NCBI GenBank assembly: GCA_964624555.1
Contig: CAZUXB010000055.1
Location: forward strand, 1-9,853
Source of the DNA: SXRF01 sp964624555
GTDB taxonomy: Bacteria > Pseudomonadota > Alphaproteobacteria > Rickettsiales > SXRF01
DNA length: 9,853 nucleotides
Direction of reading: 5' to 3'
The notes below the pieces were generated by a model. It was not told the origin of the DNA and did no database searches. It saw only the letters and a list, made by a program, of their open reading frames with translations. A program made the translations under genes and the position numbers. Below are positions 1-6,275 of this stretch, piece by piece; positions within the stretch are counted from its first letter, which is position 1, and each line of letters begins with the position of its first letter.

Positions 1-1011
1 AAGGCGGATTGCGCCATGTTCCGGTATAGGAATAACTGTTTGCACCGAGCCTTTGCCAAAGCTCTTGGTACCTAAAATTATTGCCCGTTTATGATCCTGC
101 AACGCTCCTGAAACAATTTCGGAAGCAGAAGCTGAACCGTTATTTATAAGTACAACAACCGGCACATCATCAGCTACCAGCTCATTACCGGGTTTTGCGC
201 TGTAACGCTTGGTTTTTTCCGGGTTGCGTTCGCGGGTGGAAACTATTTCACCCTGCTTCAGGAACGCATCGGCCACAGAAACTGACTGTTCCAGCAGGCC
301 ACCTGGGTTATTGCGCAGGTCAAGAACTACGCCGCGCAGGTTCGGCAATTCTTTTTTGACGCGCTCGAATTCTTCACGCATAAGGTCAGTGGTGGTTTCG
401 GTAAACTGGGTAAGGCGGATATAAGCGATATCACTACCTTCCGCTCGCGCTTTTGCCGATTTTATTTTTATAACTGAGCGGGTGATGGTTAGTTCCAGAG
501 GTTCGTTCGTATCCTCGCGCAATATAGTGAGCTTCACTTTTGAATCTACCGGCCCGCGCATTTTCTCAACCGCTTCTGACAGGCTCAGGCCAAGAACTGC
601 GGTATCATTGATATAGGTGATATAATCGCCAGCCTTAACCCCGGCCTTGAAAGCCGGTGTATCATCAATCGGGGTTATTACGCGCACCAGCCCGTTTTCC
701 ATGGTAACTTCAATGCCAAGGCCACCAAATTCTCCCTTGGTTTGTACCTGCATTTCCTTGAAAGATTTTTCATTCATATAACCGGAATGAGGGTCAAGCG
801 AGGTAAGCATACCGTTAATGGCCGCTTCCACCAGGTCGCTATCCTTTGTTTCCTCTACATAGTCGGTGCGGATCCGGTCGAACACGTCACCAAACAGGCC
901 AAGAAGCTGGAGCGTTTCACTTTTTTCTGCGTAGGATATAACCGGGGTAAGCAAAAACGGGGATGCTACGGCAATTCCAGTTAAAAGGCAGAGTTTGGTA
1001 ATACGGCGCAT
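1..1011 (-). CDS. ctpA: S41 family carboxy-terminal processing protease (CtpA/Prc-like), 3' end cut by window
   Basis: The first 337 codons of an exported serine protease that trims proteins from the C-terminus in the periplasm. Translation from the ATG gives an N-terminal signal peptide (MRRITK basic region, hydrophobic core, likely cleavage after SYA at residue 28). A conserved segment around 71-79 (SLDPHSGYM) follows, then a PDZ domain at about 100-185 and the S41 catalytic core. By comparison with E. coli Prc, the catalytic Ser is the middle Ser of the SASAS run (Ser295), with Lys320 and Gln324 in FGKGSVQ; all three are intact. An AGGAG sits 11 nt before the ATG at 1023-1027. It follows envC with a 41-bp gap, a common alphaproteobacterial pairing that implies a shared role in cell-wall turnover. 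The frame is open to base 1, so the C-terminal part lies outside the window. The family is certain; the exact substrate is not. Confidence 0.95.
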   Translation of the reverse strand, partial: MRRITKLCLLTGIAVASPFLLTPVISYAEKSETLQLLGLFGDVFDRIRTDYVEETKDSDLVEAAINGMLTSLDPHSGYMNEKSFKEMQVQTKGEFGGLGIEVTMENGLVRVITPIDDTPAFKAGVKAGDYITYINDTAVLGLSLSEAVEKMRGPVDSKVKLTILREDTNEPLELTITRSVIKIKSAKARAEGSDIAYIRLTQFTETTTDLMREEFERVKKELPNLRGVVLDLRNNPGGLLEQSVSVADAFLKQGEIVSTRERNPEKTKRYSAKPGNELVADDVPVVVLINNGSASASEIVSGALQDHKRAIILGTKSFGKGSVQTVIPIPEHGAIRL

Positions 1012-1052
1012 AAATTATTGTTCTCCTAAAGTCCTATTATATTGATTTGTTT

Positions 1053-2258
1053 CTATTTGTTCATCCCGCGGATCCAGTTTGCGGGGTCTATAGGCTGGCT
1101 GTCCAATCTTAGTTCCATGTATAGGCGGTTATTTGAATCACTATCTCCCATAGCACCAATTGGTTCTCCTTCCAATAAAAAGTCACCCACTGAAATATCT
1201 ATTTTTGCAATACCTGCCAGAAGTGTGTGAAAACCGTCACTATGACGAAGAATAACAACTTTACCATAATCCATAAATGGCCCGGTAAACAGCACTTCCG
1301 CGTCATATGGTGATGTTACCTGCGCATTTGCACGGGTTGCTATGGTAATGCCCTTGCTGGTTTCATTACGTCCTTCTGCACCGTAACGCTGTACCAGTTT
1401 CCCGGCTGCTGGAACCCTTATATGGCCTTTGGCGGATTTGAACGAACGCAGCCGTCCTTTCTCGCCGGCTGGCTCACTATTATCTGAAGTTATGTCCTCG
1501 TTGTTTTCGTCCTGTTTTTTTTCTTTCTCCAGCGATATGATCAATTCTTGGAGGTCGGAGGCTTTTTTTGCCAATGATTGTACACGCGCCCTTGCTTCCT
1601 TTTGTGCGGCACTGAGCTTTTTCTGCAAGGCATTATGCTGTTCGATCTGTGTTTTCAATACCGTGCGTTGTTTTTCCAGCTCTTCACGTTCAGCAACAGC
1701 CTCCTGCTGGCTTTTTGTTGCTTTTTCTTTGAGCAAACTCAACTCGTTCATTTGGTTGCGGATGCTTTCCGACTGCACTTTAATACTATCAGTGGTCATT
1801 TTTAAGGCCCGTGATGCTTTCATATTATCCATCGCATCACCGGGCATGATTATGATTGATTCCGGCGGGGTATGGCTAAGTTTCACGGAAGCCTGCACCA
1901 TAACCGCCAACTGCTTTTTGTTGGCTGTTAGGTTATTGGTTTTTTCGGTTATCTGCTCATCAAGCTTGCGCAAATTTTCTTCAATAGCAGATAAACGGGC
2001 TTCACTTACCTGTAGTGCGGAGGCGGTTTTTACCATCTGGGCAGATAGTTCAGCCTTTTTTTTGGCGAGGCGTTTTGCTTCAAGAGCCAGCTTTTTGCTA
2101 TCGGCCCTGGCTGCTTCGGCCTCCTTCTGGGTTTTGGATAATTCTTCTTGTGGGGAAGCAAATGATGGAGTGATATTTATAAATGATATCGTCATTGCTA
2201 GTAATATAATACTTCTCCCTCTCCCTTTGGGAGAGGGCGGGGTGAGGGCTGGTATCAT
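1053..2258 (-). CDS. envC: Murein hydrolase activator EnvC (coiled coil plus degenerate LytM/M23 domain)
   Basis: A 401-aa periplasmic protein of the EnvC type, which activates cell-wall amidases at the division site. Residues 1-34 read as a signal peptide (basic KGRGR at 11-15, hydrophobic stretch 16-29, probable cleavage after SFA). A long Lys/Glu/Ala-rich coiled coil spans about 37-250, then an acidic linker, then a LytM/M23 domain at about 280-398. The four metal-ligand positions of active M23 peptidases appear replaced: SKGIT instead of HxGxD at 301-305, and RLYMELR instead of HLHFELR at 378-384. This indicates an activator, not an enzyme. The first ATG lies inside a palindromic repeat (2213-2305) that encodes the signal's basic region. 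A start at 2195 (MTISF...) would leave a short signal with no positive charge and no visible Shine-Dalgarno, so I prefer 2258. It lies between gpmI and the S41 protease, the usual alphaproteobacterial order. Confidence 0.9.
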   Translation of the reverse strand: MIPALTPPSPKGRGRSIILLAMTISFINITPSFASPQEELSKTQKEAEAARADSKKLALEAKRLAKKKAELSAQMVKTASALQVSEARLSAIEENLRKLDEQITEKTNNLTANKKQLAVMVQASVKLSHTPPESIIIMPGDAMDNMKASRALKMTTDSIKVQSESIRNQMNELSLLKEKATKSQQEAVAEREELEKQRTVLKTQIEQHNALQKKLSAAQKEARARVQSLAKKASDLQELIISLEKEKKQDENNEDITSDNSEPAGEKGRLRSFKSAKGHIRVPAAGKLVQRYGAEGRNETSKGITIATRANAQVTSPYDAEVLFTGPFMDYGKVVILRHSDGFHTLLAGIAKIDISVGDFLLEGEPIGAMGDSDSNNRLYMELRLDSQPIDPANWIRGMNK

Positions 2259-2305
2259 AATGAAAAAGCCCTCATCCTAACCTTCTCCCAGAGGGAGAAG
2301 GAATT
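2213..2305. repeat. Compound palindromic repeat (REP/BIME-like), copy 1, overlapping the envC start
   Basis: A 93-bp element made of two hairpins facing each other. The left hairpin is CCCTCTCCC-TTT-GGGAGAGGG (2217-2237) and the right hairpin is CCTTCTCCC-AGA-GGGAGAAGG (2281-2301). Between them, TGAGGGCT (2243-2250) pairs with AGCCCTCA (2267-2274) around a 16-nt centre. A second copy lies at 4697-4791 in the same orientation; the 38-nt left arms and the 39-nt right arms each differ at one position, both within the 3-nt hairpin loops, while the centres are unrelated. The element fills most of the gap between gpmI and envC. On the minus strand it carries a GAGGG 10 nt before the envC ATG, that ATG itself in the centre, and the first 14 or so envC codons. 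Repeats of this general CCCTCTCCC type are, to my knowledge, widespread in Proteobacteria and probably spread by REP-associated transposases. Confidence 0.93.
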
Positions 2306-2318
2306 GTTCTTTAAAGCT

Positions 2319-3890
2319 CTATGCATAATTTCCTAACAAAGAATTACCGGTCATTTCTGTTGGCTGCTTAAGTTTAAGTAATTGCAATAATGTAGGGGCA
2401 ATATCGCCTAATTTACCTTCACGTATCTGCGGATGTTTACTGCGCAGTTCGTTGGCAATTATAATCACCGGCACAAGATTGGTGGTATGGGCAGTGTGTG
2501 GCTGATGGCTGGTTTCATCAAACATTTTTTCAGCATTGCCGTGATCAGCGGTGATTAATACTGCGCCGTCCCTGGTCAGTGTCGCTTTTATAACCTTACC
2601 AAGACAATCATCAACTGCTTCGACAGCCTTGATAGCTGCCTTTAAATCACCAGTATGCCCGACCATGTCGGTATTGGCATAGTTTACAACGATGAAATCG
2701 AATTTTCCGGCCTCAATCGCAGCAAGGAGTTTATCTGTAACTTCATAGGCTGACATTTCCGGTTTTTCATCGTAAGTGGCGACTTTGGGGGAGGGAACCA
2801 ATATTCTTTCTTCCCCGGCAAATTCTTTTTCCCGGCCACCATTAAAAAAGAAGGTGACGTGGGCATATTTTTCTGTTTCGGCGATACGTAGCTGGGTAAG
2901 CCCGGCATTGGCAACAACCTCACCAAGGATATTGGTAAGCGGTTCCGGGGTAAACAGGGCTGGTATCAGCGGCGCCAGCTTGCTGGAATACTCAACCATG
3001 CCAAGGGTAGCTGAGAATTTTACAGTGTGCTTGCGCTCAAATTCTGAAAAGTTGGGATCAAGTAAAGCGGTAAGGATTTCGCGGGCGCGGTCGGCGCGGA
3101 AGTTAGCCATGAACAGACCATCGCCATCGTTCATACCTTCCGCATCGGCAAGCGGGCCGTTAACTACAGCGGGCAATAAAAACTCATCATTTACATTCTT
3201 GGTATAGCTTTGTTTGATGATTTCAGTGGCGCTGCCGGTTTTCCAGGAATCAGCTATTCCATCGGTTAACAGATCGTAGGCTTTTTCTACTCTTTCCCAG
3301 CGTTTGTCGCGGTCCATCGCATAATAGCGCCCACACAATGAAACAATAACCGCTTTGTTCCCAAATTCTTTCAGCTCATTTTCAATGTAGTTTATGTAAG
3401 TAACTGCGCTTTGCGGCGGTGTATCACGGCCATCAAGGAACAGGTGTAATTTTATCTGCAAACCGTTTCCTGCAAATATTTTTGCCATTGCTGCGATGTG
3501 CGCCTGATGGGAGTGGACGCCACCATCGGAAAGCAAACCTAATAAATGAACCACACCGCTATTTTGTTTCACCTGCGTAATGAATTTCTGCAGTTCCGGT
3601 TTTTTAGCAAGCGTACCATCTGCGATAGCAGCATCGATACGCGGCAGTTCCTGCATAATGACACGGCCACTGCCAATATTCATATGCCCGACTTCTGAAT
3701 TGCCCATTTGTCCGCTGGGCAGGCCAACGTGGAGTTCCGAGGCATTGATAAAACCATTGGGATAGTTAGCGGTAACTTCGTCAATGTTAGGGGTGTTGGC
3801 CAGCTCTATGGCATTGTCGCTGCTGGCATGGGCATGGCCCCATCCATCAAGGATAGCCAGAACCACCGGTTTATGACGCTTGCCAGCCAT
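2319..3890 (-). CDS. gpmI: 2,3-bisphosphoglycerate-independent phosphoglycerate mutase
   Basis: A 523-aa cytosolic enzyme that interconverts 3- and 2-phosphoglycerate in glycolysis and gluconeogenesis using two metal ions (usually Mn) and a phosphoserine intermediate. The N-terminal AILDGWG (12-18) carries metal ligand Asp15, and GQMGNSEVGH (60-69) contains the catalytic Ser65. The central phosphotransferase domain includes HSHQAH and LDGRDTPP. The C-terminal metal sites lie in NYANTDMVGHTGD, TADHGNAE and HTAHT. Length is normal for the family (about 510-520) and all key residues are present. The ATG starts 5 bp after the phoU stop with only a weak Shine-Dalgarno (TTAGTTAGT), so translation is probably coupled to phoU. 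The gene usually lies near rlmH and envC in Alphaproteobacteria, which fits. It ends in TAG just before palindromic repeat copy 1. Confidence 0.98.
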   Translation of the reverse strand: MAGKRHKPVVLAILDGWGHAHASSDNAIELANTPNIDEVTANYPNGFINASELHVGLPSGQMGNSEVGHMNIGSGRVIMQELPRIDAAIADGTLAKKPELQKFITQVKQNSGVVHLLGLLSDGGVHSHQAHIAAMAKIFAGNGLQIKLHLFLDGRDTPPQSAVTYINYIENELKEFGNKAVIVSLCGRYYAMDRDKRWERVEKAYDLLTDGIADSWKTGSATEIIKQSYTKNVNDEFLLPAVVNGPLADAEGMNDGDGLFMANFRADRAREILTALLDPNFSEFERKHTVKFSATLGMVEYSSKLAPLIPALFTPEPLTNILGEVVANAGLTQLRIAETEKYAHVTFFFNGGREKEFAGEERILVPSPKVATYDEKPEMSAYEVTDKLLAAIEAGKFDFIVVNYANTDMVGHTGDLKAAIKAVEAVDDCLGKVIKATLTRDGAVLITADHGNAEKMFDETSHQPHTAHTTNLVPVIIIANELRSKHPQIREGKLGDIAPTLLQLLKLKQPTEMTGNSLLGNYA

Positions 3891-3895
3891 ACTAA

Positions 3896-4612
3896 CTAAT
3901 TAGCCCCTGCATTGGTAGCATCATGAGCCAAACCTTTAAGAGTAGCTTTATCAGGGCGCTTTCCGGCGGTAACATAATACACAGTTTTGGCGAGGGTTGT
4001 AGTGTAGTCGGCAAGGCGCTCCAGGTTTTTAGCGGCGAAAACCACCTGGGTGCAGGGCAGTACATTGGCTGCTGAAGTTGCCATTTCCTTCTGCATCATT
4101 TCAATGACTTCGCGGTAAAGATTGTCTATCTCCTTGTCGCGCTGCCACACCAGTGCTGCCTTTTGAGTATCTTTGTCGGCGAATGATTTAAGTGCTCCAT
4201 CCAGCATTTCTACGATTATATCGGCCATAAGCTCCAGTTTTGCGATAACTTCTTCCGGCGCGAAATCACCCATGCGCACGCTGCGTTTTACCGTGTTTTT
4301 GGCAAGGTCGCCGGCATGTTCAAGCATTCCGGTTATCTTTATAATCGCAATTACGAAGCGCAGGTCGATGGCCATAGGGTTCTGCAACGCTAGTACCACG
4401 GTTGCTTCTTCCTCGATTTTCTGGTCGAGTTCATTGATATGTTTGTCGGCGGTTTTGGCATCAACCACGCGTCCCTCATCGCGCTCACGGAAAGATTGTT
4501 TGGCGGCGAGTATTAGGCTTTTTACCTCTCCCCCCATATCCAAAGTCAGGGAAAGCAAGCGTTGTAATTGCTGATCGTAAGAACGAAGTGTGTGTTGGCT
4601 GAGTGTATCCAT
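3896..4612 (-). CDS. phoU: Phosphate transport/signalling accessory protein PhoU
   Basis: A 238-aa all-helical protein of the PhoU family, which links the Pst phosphate transporter to the PhoR sensor kinase and damps phosphate uptake. The family has two similar three-helix bundles, each with an E-x-x-x-D metal-binding motif. These are visible as LEHAGDLAKN (Glu98, Asp102) and LERLADYTTTLAK (Glu198, Asp202); the second differs mildly from the more usual ERxxDH form because Tyr replaces His. Length is typical (about 230-240). The ATG is preceded by AGGA with 7 nt spacing. It normally sits at the end of a pst operon, but no pst, phoB or phoR gene is in this window; here it lies between rlmH and gpmI. 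Its 187-bp upstream gap holds a perfect palindrome and a repeat copy, so it may have its own promoter and start a new transcription unit with gpmI 5 bp downstream. A promoter could not be assigned with confidence. Confidence 0.93.
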   Translation of the reverse strand: MDTLSQHTLRSYDQQLQRLLSLTLDMGGEVKSLILAAKQSFRERDEGRVVDAKTADKHINELDQKIEEEATVVLALQNPMAIDLRFVIAIIKITGMLEHAGDLAKNTVKRSVRMGDFAPEEVIAKLELMADIIVEMLDGALKSFADKDTQKAALVWQRDKEIDNLYREVIEMMQKEMATSAANVLPCTQVVFAAKNLERLADYTTTLAKTVYYVTAGKRPDKATLKGLAHDATNAGAN

Positions 4613-4616
4613 TTAT

Positions 4617-4673
4617 AAATCCTATAAGTATTTTTTACACGCTACTATATATAGTAGCCACTGTGTAGGATTT
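4617..4673. promoter_or_regulatory. Nested inverted repeats upstream of phoU, centred on an 18-bp perfect palindrome
   Basis: GCTACTATATATAGTAGC at 4641-4658 is a perfect 18-bp palindrome. It is flanked by ACAC (4637-4640) and GTGT (4663-4666), and further out by AAATCCTA (4617-4624) matched by TAGGATTT (4666-4673). The inner part ends 29 bp before the phoU ATG, and the phoU Shine-Dalgarno (AGGA) lies in the outer arm. It could be an operator for a dimeric regulator or a 5'-leader hairpin that affects phoU translation. On the minus strand the palindrome is followed by GTGT and an A-run, so it is not a classical terminator for rlmH; read on the plus strand a T-run follows after 12 nt. I do not recognise a Pho box. 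Confidence 0.5.
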
Positions 4674-4696
4674 TTTCTATAAATATTTTGCTGTGT

Positions 4697-4791
4697 TTCT
4701 CCCTCTCCCTCTGGGAGAGGGCGGGGTGAGGGCTAAGTCATATATAGAACAAAGCCCTCATCCTAACCTTCTCCCAAAGGGAGAAGGAATT
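4697..4791. repeat. Compound palindromic repeat (REP/BIME-like), copy 2, between rlmH and phoU
   Basis: A 95-bp element with the same architecture and orientation as the copy at 2213-2305. The left hairpin is CCCTCTCCC-TCT-GGGAGAGGG (4701-4721) and the right hairpin is CCTTCTCCC-AAA-GGGAGAAGG (4767-4787). TGAGGGCT (4727-4734) pairs with AGCCCTCA (4753-4760) around an unrelated AT-rich 18-nt centre. It begins 5 bp beyond the rlmH stop. The strong hairpins right after rlmH could slow RNA polymerase or protect the upstream mRNA from 3' exonucleases. That role is known for REP elements in general and is only inferred here. Unlike copy 1 it opens no reading frame: the centre's ATG on the minus strand is followed by TAG after one codon. 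Confidence 0.93.
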
Positions 4792-4799
4792 TGCAATAC

Positions 4800-5240
4800 C
4801 TAATCCCTATGGTAAGGATGCCCGGATAAAACAGAGTGGGCGCGGTATAATTGTTCGGCAAGCATTCCCCGTACCAGCATATGCGGCCAGGTTACGCGCC
4901 CGAAAGACCAGACCAGTTTCGCTTTTTTTAGTACGGATTGGTCCAGCCCGTCGGCCCCGCCAATGATAAAGGCGAATGACGATATACCGTTCTGTTGTAA
5001 GCCACCTATATGCTCAGAAAATTCACGGCTGGAAAGTAGCGAGCCGCTTTCATCCAGCGCTATAATATATTCATAACCAGCGCAGGCAGCTAATAATTGC
5101 TCTGCCTCACGGGCTTTGGTCGAGGCAACAAACTCTTTGGATTCAACCTTCCAGGGCAGGCGTTTTATATAATCCAGATATAGCTGCTGTTGTGCGGAGG
5201 AAGGCTTGGCTTTGCCAATGGCACTGATAAGGACTTTCAT
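4800..5240 (-). CDS. rlmH: 23S rRNA (pseudouridine1915-N3)-methyltransferase RlmH
   Basis: A 146-aa SPOUT-family methyltransferase that adds a methyl group from S-adenosylmethionine to pseudouridine 1915 in helix 69 of 23S rRNA on the assembled ribosome. The trefoil-knot SAM-binding elements are clear: FIIGGADG at 91-98, and the C-terminal segment from LVRGMLAEQLYRA to the family-typical ending SGHPYHRD at 139-146. It is slightly shorter than the E. coli enzyme (155 aa). The ATG follows the rsfS stop by 10 bp with only a weak GGGCG in front, suggesting coupling to rsfS. The rsfS-rlmH pair is conserved across many bacteria and supports a ribosome-related unit. It ends with TAG immediately before palindromic repeat copy 2. 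Confidence 0.97.
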   Translation of the reverse strand: MKVLISAIGKAKPSSAQQQLYLDYIKRLPWKVESKEFVASTKAREAEQLLAACAGYEYIIALDESGSLLSSREFSEHIGGLQQNGISSFAFIIGGADGLDQSVLKKAKLVWSFGRVTWPHMLVRGMLAEQLYRAHSVLSGHPYHRD

Positions 5241-5250
5241 CGCCCGTTGC

Positions 5251-5625
5251 TTACAAGGCCACTTCCGCTTCCGGAATGGTGGCAGACCACATTTTTTCCA
5301 GGTTGTAATGGTCGCGGGCGTCAGGTTTGAAGATATGGACGATTACGTTTCCGGCATCGACCAGAACCCAATCCCCCGATTCCATGCCTTCGGTAGGCAC
5401 AGATGGGTAGCCGGCATTTTTCAGGGCGGTAACAACATAATCAGCCAGTGTACTTATATGGCGGGCGGATGTTCCGCTTGCTACAACCATAAGGTCGGCA
5501 ATGTCGGTCTTTCCAGTAAGATCAATTGAGACTATTTTTTCTGCCTTGTTACTATCCAGTGATTTAAGGATAATTTTTTCAATCTGGGCGGGGGACAGCT
5601 TGGGGAATAAAGATTTTGTAACTAT
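5251..5625 (-). CDS. rsfS: Ribosomal silencing factor RsfS, apparently with an ATA start codon
   Basis: RsfS binds ribosomal protein uL14 and blocks joining of the ribosomal subunits in slow growth. The core is clear: SIDLTGKTDIADLMVVASG, TSARHIS, GDWVLVDAGNVIVHIF and NLEKMWS. The first ATG in frame is at 5490, but starting there would remove about 45 residues, including a helix (SPAQIEKIILKSLDS) and a strand (KIVSIDL) conserved in the family. Between the in-frame TAG that ends nadD (5647-5649) and that ATG there is no ATG, GTG or TTG. A strong AAGGAG at 5633-5638 lies exactly 7 nt before an ATA codon (5623-5625), giving a 124-aa protein, so I place the start there. Alternatives are a sequencing error (ATG read as ATA), another rare start such as ATT, or readthrough of the nadD TAG, which is in the same frame. 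It ends in TAA, 10 bp before rlmH. The function is confident; the start is inferred. Confidence 0.9.
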   Translation of the reverse strand: MVTKSLFPKLSPAQIEKIILKSLDSNKAEKIVSIDLTGKTDIADLMVVASGTSARHISTLADYVVTALKNAGYPSVPTEGMESGDWVLVDAGNVIVHIFKPDARDHYNLEKMWSATIPEAEVAL

Positions 5626-5632
5626 GGTTGTT

Positions 5633-5638
5633 CTCCTT
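5633..5638 (-). promoter_or_regulatory. Strong Shine-Dalgarno that decides the rsfS start
   Basis: AAGGAG lies 7 nt before the ATA codon at 5623-5625 and just after the nadD stop codon. It is the best Shine-Dalgarno match I noticed in the window, and no canonical start codon lies at a suitable distance in the rsfS frame. This argues for initiation at ATA instead of at the internal ATG 135 nt further downstream. Confidence 0.75.
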
Positions 5639-5646
5639 CCGTCAGG

Positions 5647-6267
5647 CTACTTCCGAACCCGACTCCTCTTCTCATTATGACCTATAAAACCTGAATTTCC
5701 AAGTGTTTTTCGTAAAATAGTTGAAGAATTGGGGTCGCGTTTTAAATGGATAAAATTCAAATATGGTACATCTGCCTGCTTATTCCCATTTAAAAACAAG
5801 CGCATACGAATATATGTTTTGCTGGCCAGACTGGTAAAAGAGTAGGGGGAGCGGTCAAAAACTATAATTGGCATTAATTTCAAAATCCGCTGCCAATGTT
5901 GCCATTTATGGAAACCAGCTAAATTATCTGCTCCCATCAGCCATATAAAATTTGTTCCGTTGTAACGTTTTTTCAGGTTGCATAAGGTCTGGTAAGTGTA
6001 TCGGGTATTAAGTTTTTTTTCTATATCAGATACAAAAATATGGCGGTTATGTTTGGTTACAGCTATGGCTGATGCAAAACGCTCCTTATAATCCGCCATG
6101 TTAGTGGTGTCTTTCAGCGGGTTTTGTGGGCATACCAGCCACCATATCTGATCTATCCCAAGGGCCTTGAGAGAGTATTCGCTGATATGCAAATGCCCGG
6201 CATGTGCTGGATTGAATGAACCGCCAAGCAAGCCGATAGTACGATTTTTTGTATAGATGGGTTTCAA
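5647..6267 (-). CDS. nadD: Nicotinate-nucleotide adenylyltransferase NadD
   Basis: A 206-aa cytosolic enzyme that joins nicotinate mononucleotide and ATP to make deamido-NAD, the penultimate step of NAD synthesis. The nucleotidyltransferase signature is GGSFNPAHAGH (15-25), with the conserved His pair for ATP binding. MGADNLAGFHKW (111-122) and SSTILR (181-186) match the family's other conserved blocks. The start is TTG (6265-6267). The upstream sequence TAGGAAAAATC supplies a Shine-Dalgarno that overlaps the proA stop codon (TAG at 6276-6278), and no ATG lies before the GGSFNP motif. The 8-bp gap to proA and the 21-bp gap to rsfS place it in one operon, the standard alphaproteobacterial order. 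The TAG stop is in frame with the following rsfS gene. Confidence 0.97.
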   Translation of the reverse strand: MKPIYTKNRTIGLLGGSFNPAHAGHLHISEYSLKALGIDQIWWLVCPQNPLKDTTNMADYKERFASAIAVTKHNRHIFVSDIEKKLNTRYTYQTLCNLKKRYNGTNFIWLMGADNLAGFHKWQHWQRILKLMPIIVFDRSPYSFTSLASKTYIRMRLFLNGNKQADVPYLNFIHLKRDPNSSTILRKTLGNSGFIGHNEKRSRVRK

Positions 6268-6275
6268 GATTTTTC

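Noticed and set aside
1053..2258. EnvC as an active M23 endopeptidase
   Set aside because: The HxxxD and HxH metal-ligand positions are replaced by Ser/Thr and Arg/Tyr, so catalysis is not expected.
1429..2280. 283-codon plus-strand open frame opposite envC
   Set aside because: It is Ser/Ala/Phe-rich with no motif, lies wholly antisense to the well-supported EnvC coiled coil, and such long shadows are expected opposite Lys/Glu/Ala-rich coding DNA.
2217..2301. Repeat copy 1 as a simple intrinsic terminator for gpmI
   Set aside because: The hairpins are strong but are not followed directly by a U-run on the minus strand, and the identical arms at 4697-4791 show that it is a dispersed repeat.
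2776..3207. 143-codon plus-strand open frame opposite gpmI
   Set aside because: It is antisense to conserved gpmI sequence, with no recognisable domain or plausible ribosome-binding context.
4697..4791. Short CRISPR-like array because of repeated palindromic arms
   Set aside because: There is only one pair of inverted arms per site and no regularly spaced direct repeats with spacers; the two sites are 2.4 kb apart.
5251..5490. rsfS starting at the first ATG (79 aa)
   Set aside because: It would delete the conserved N-terminal helix and strand of RsfS, and has no Shine-Dalgarno nearby; the upstream ATA with AAGGAG is better supported.
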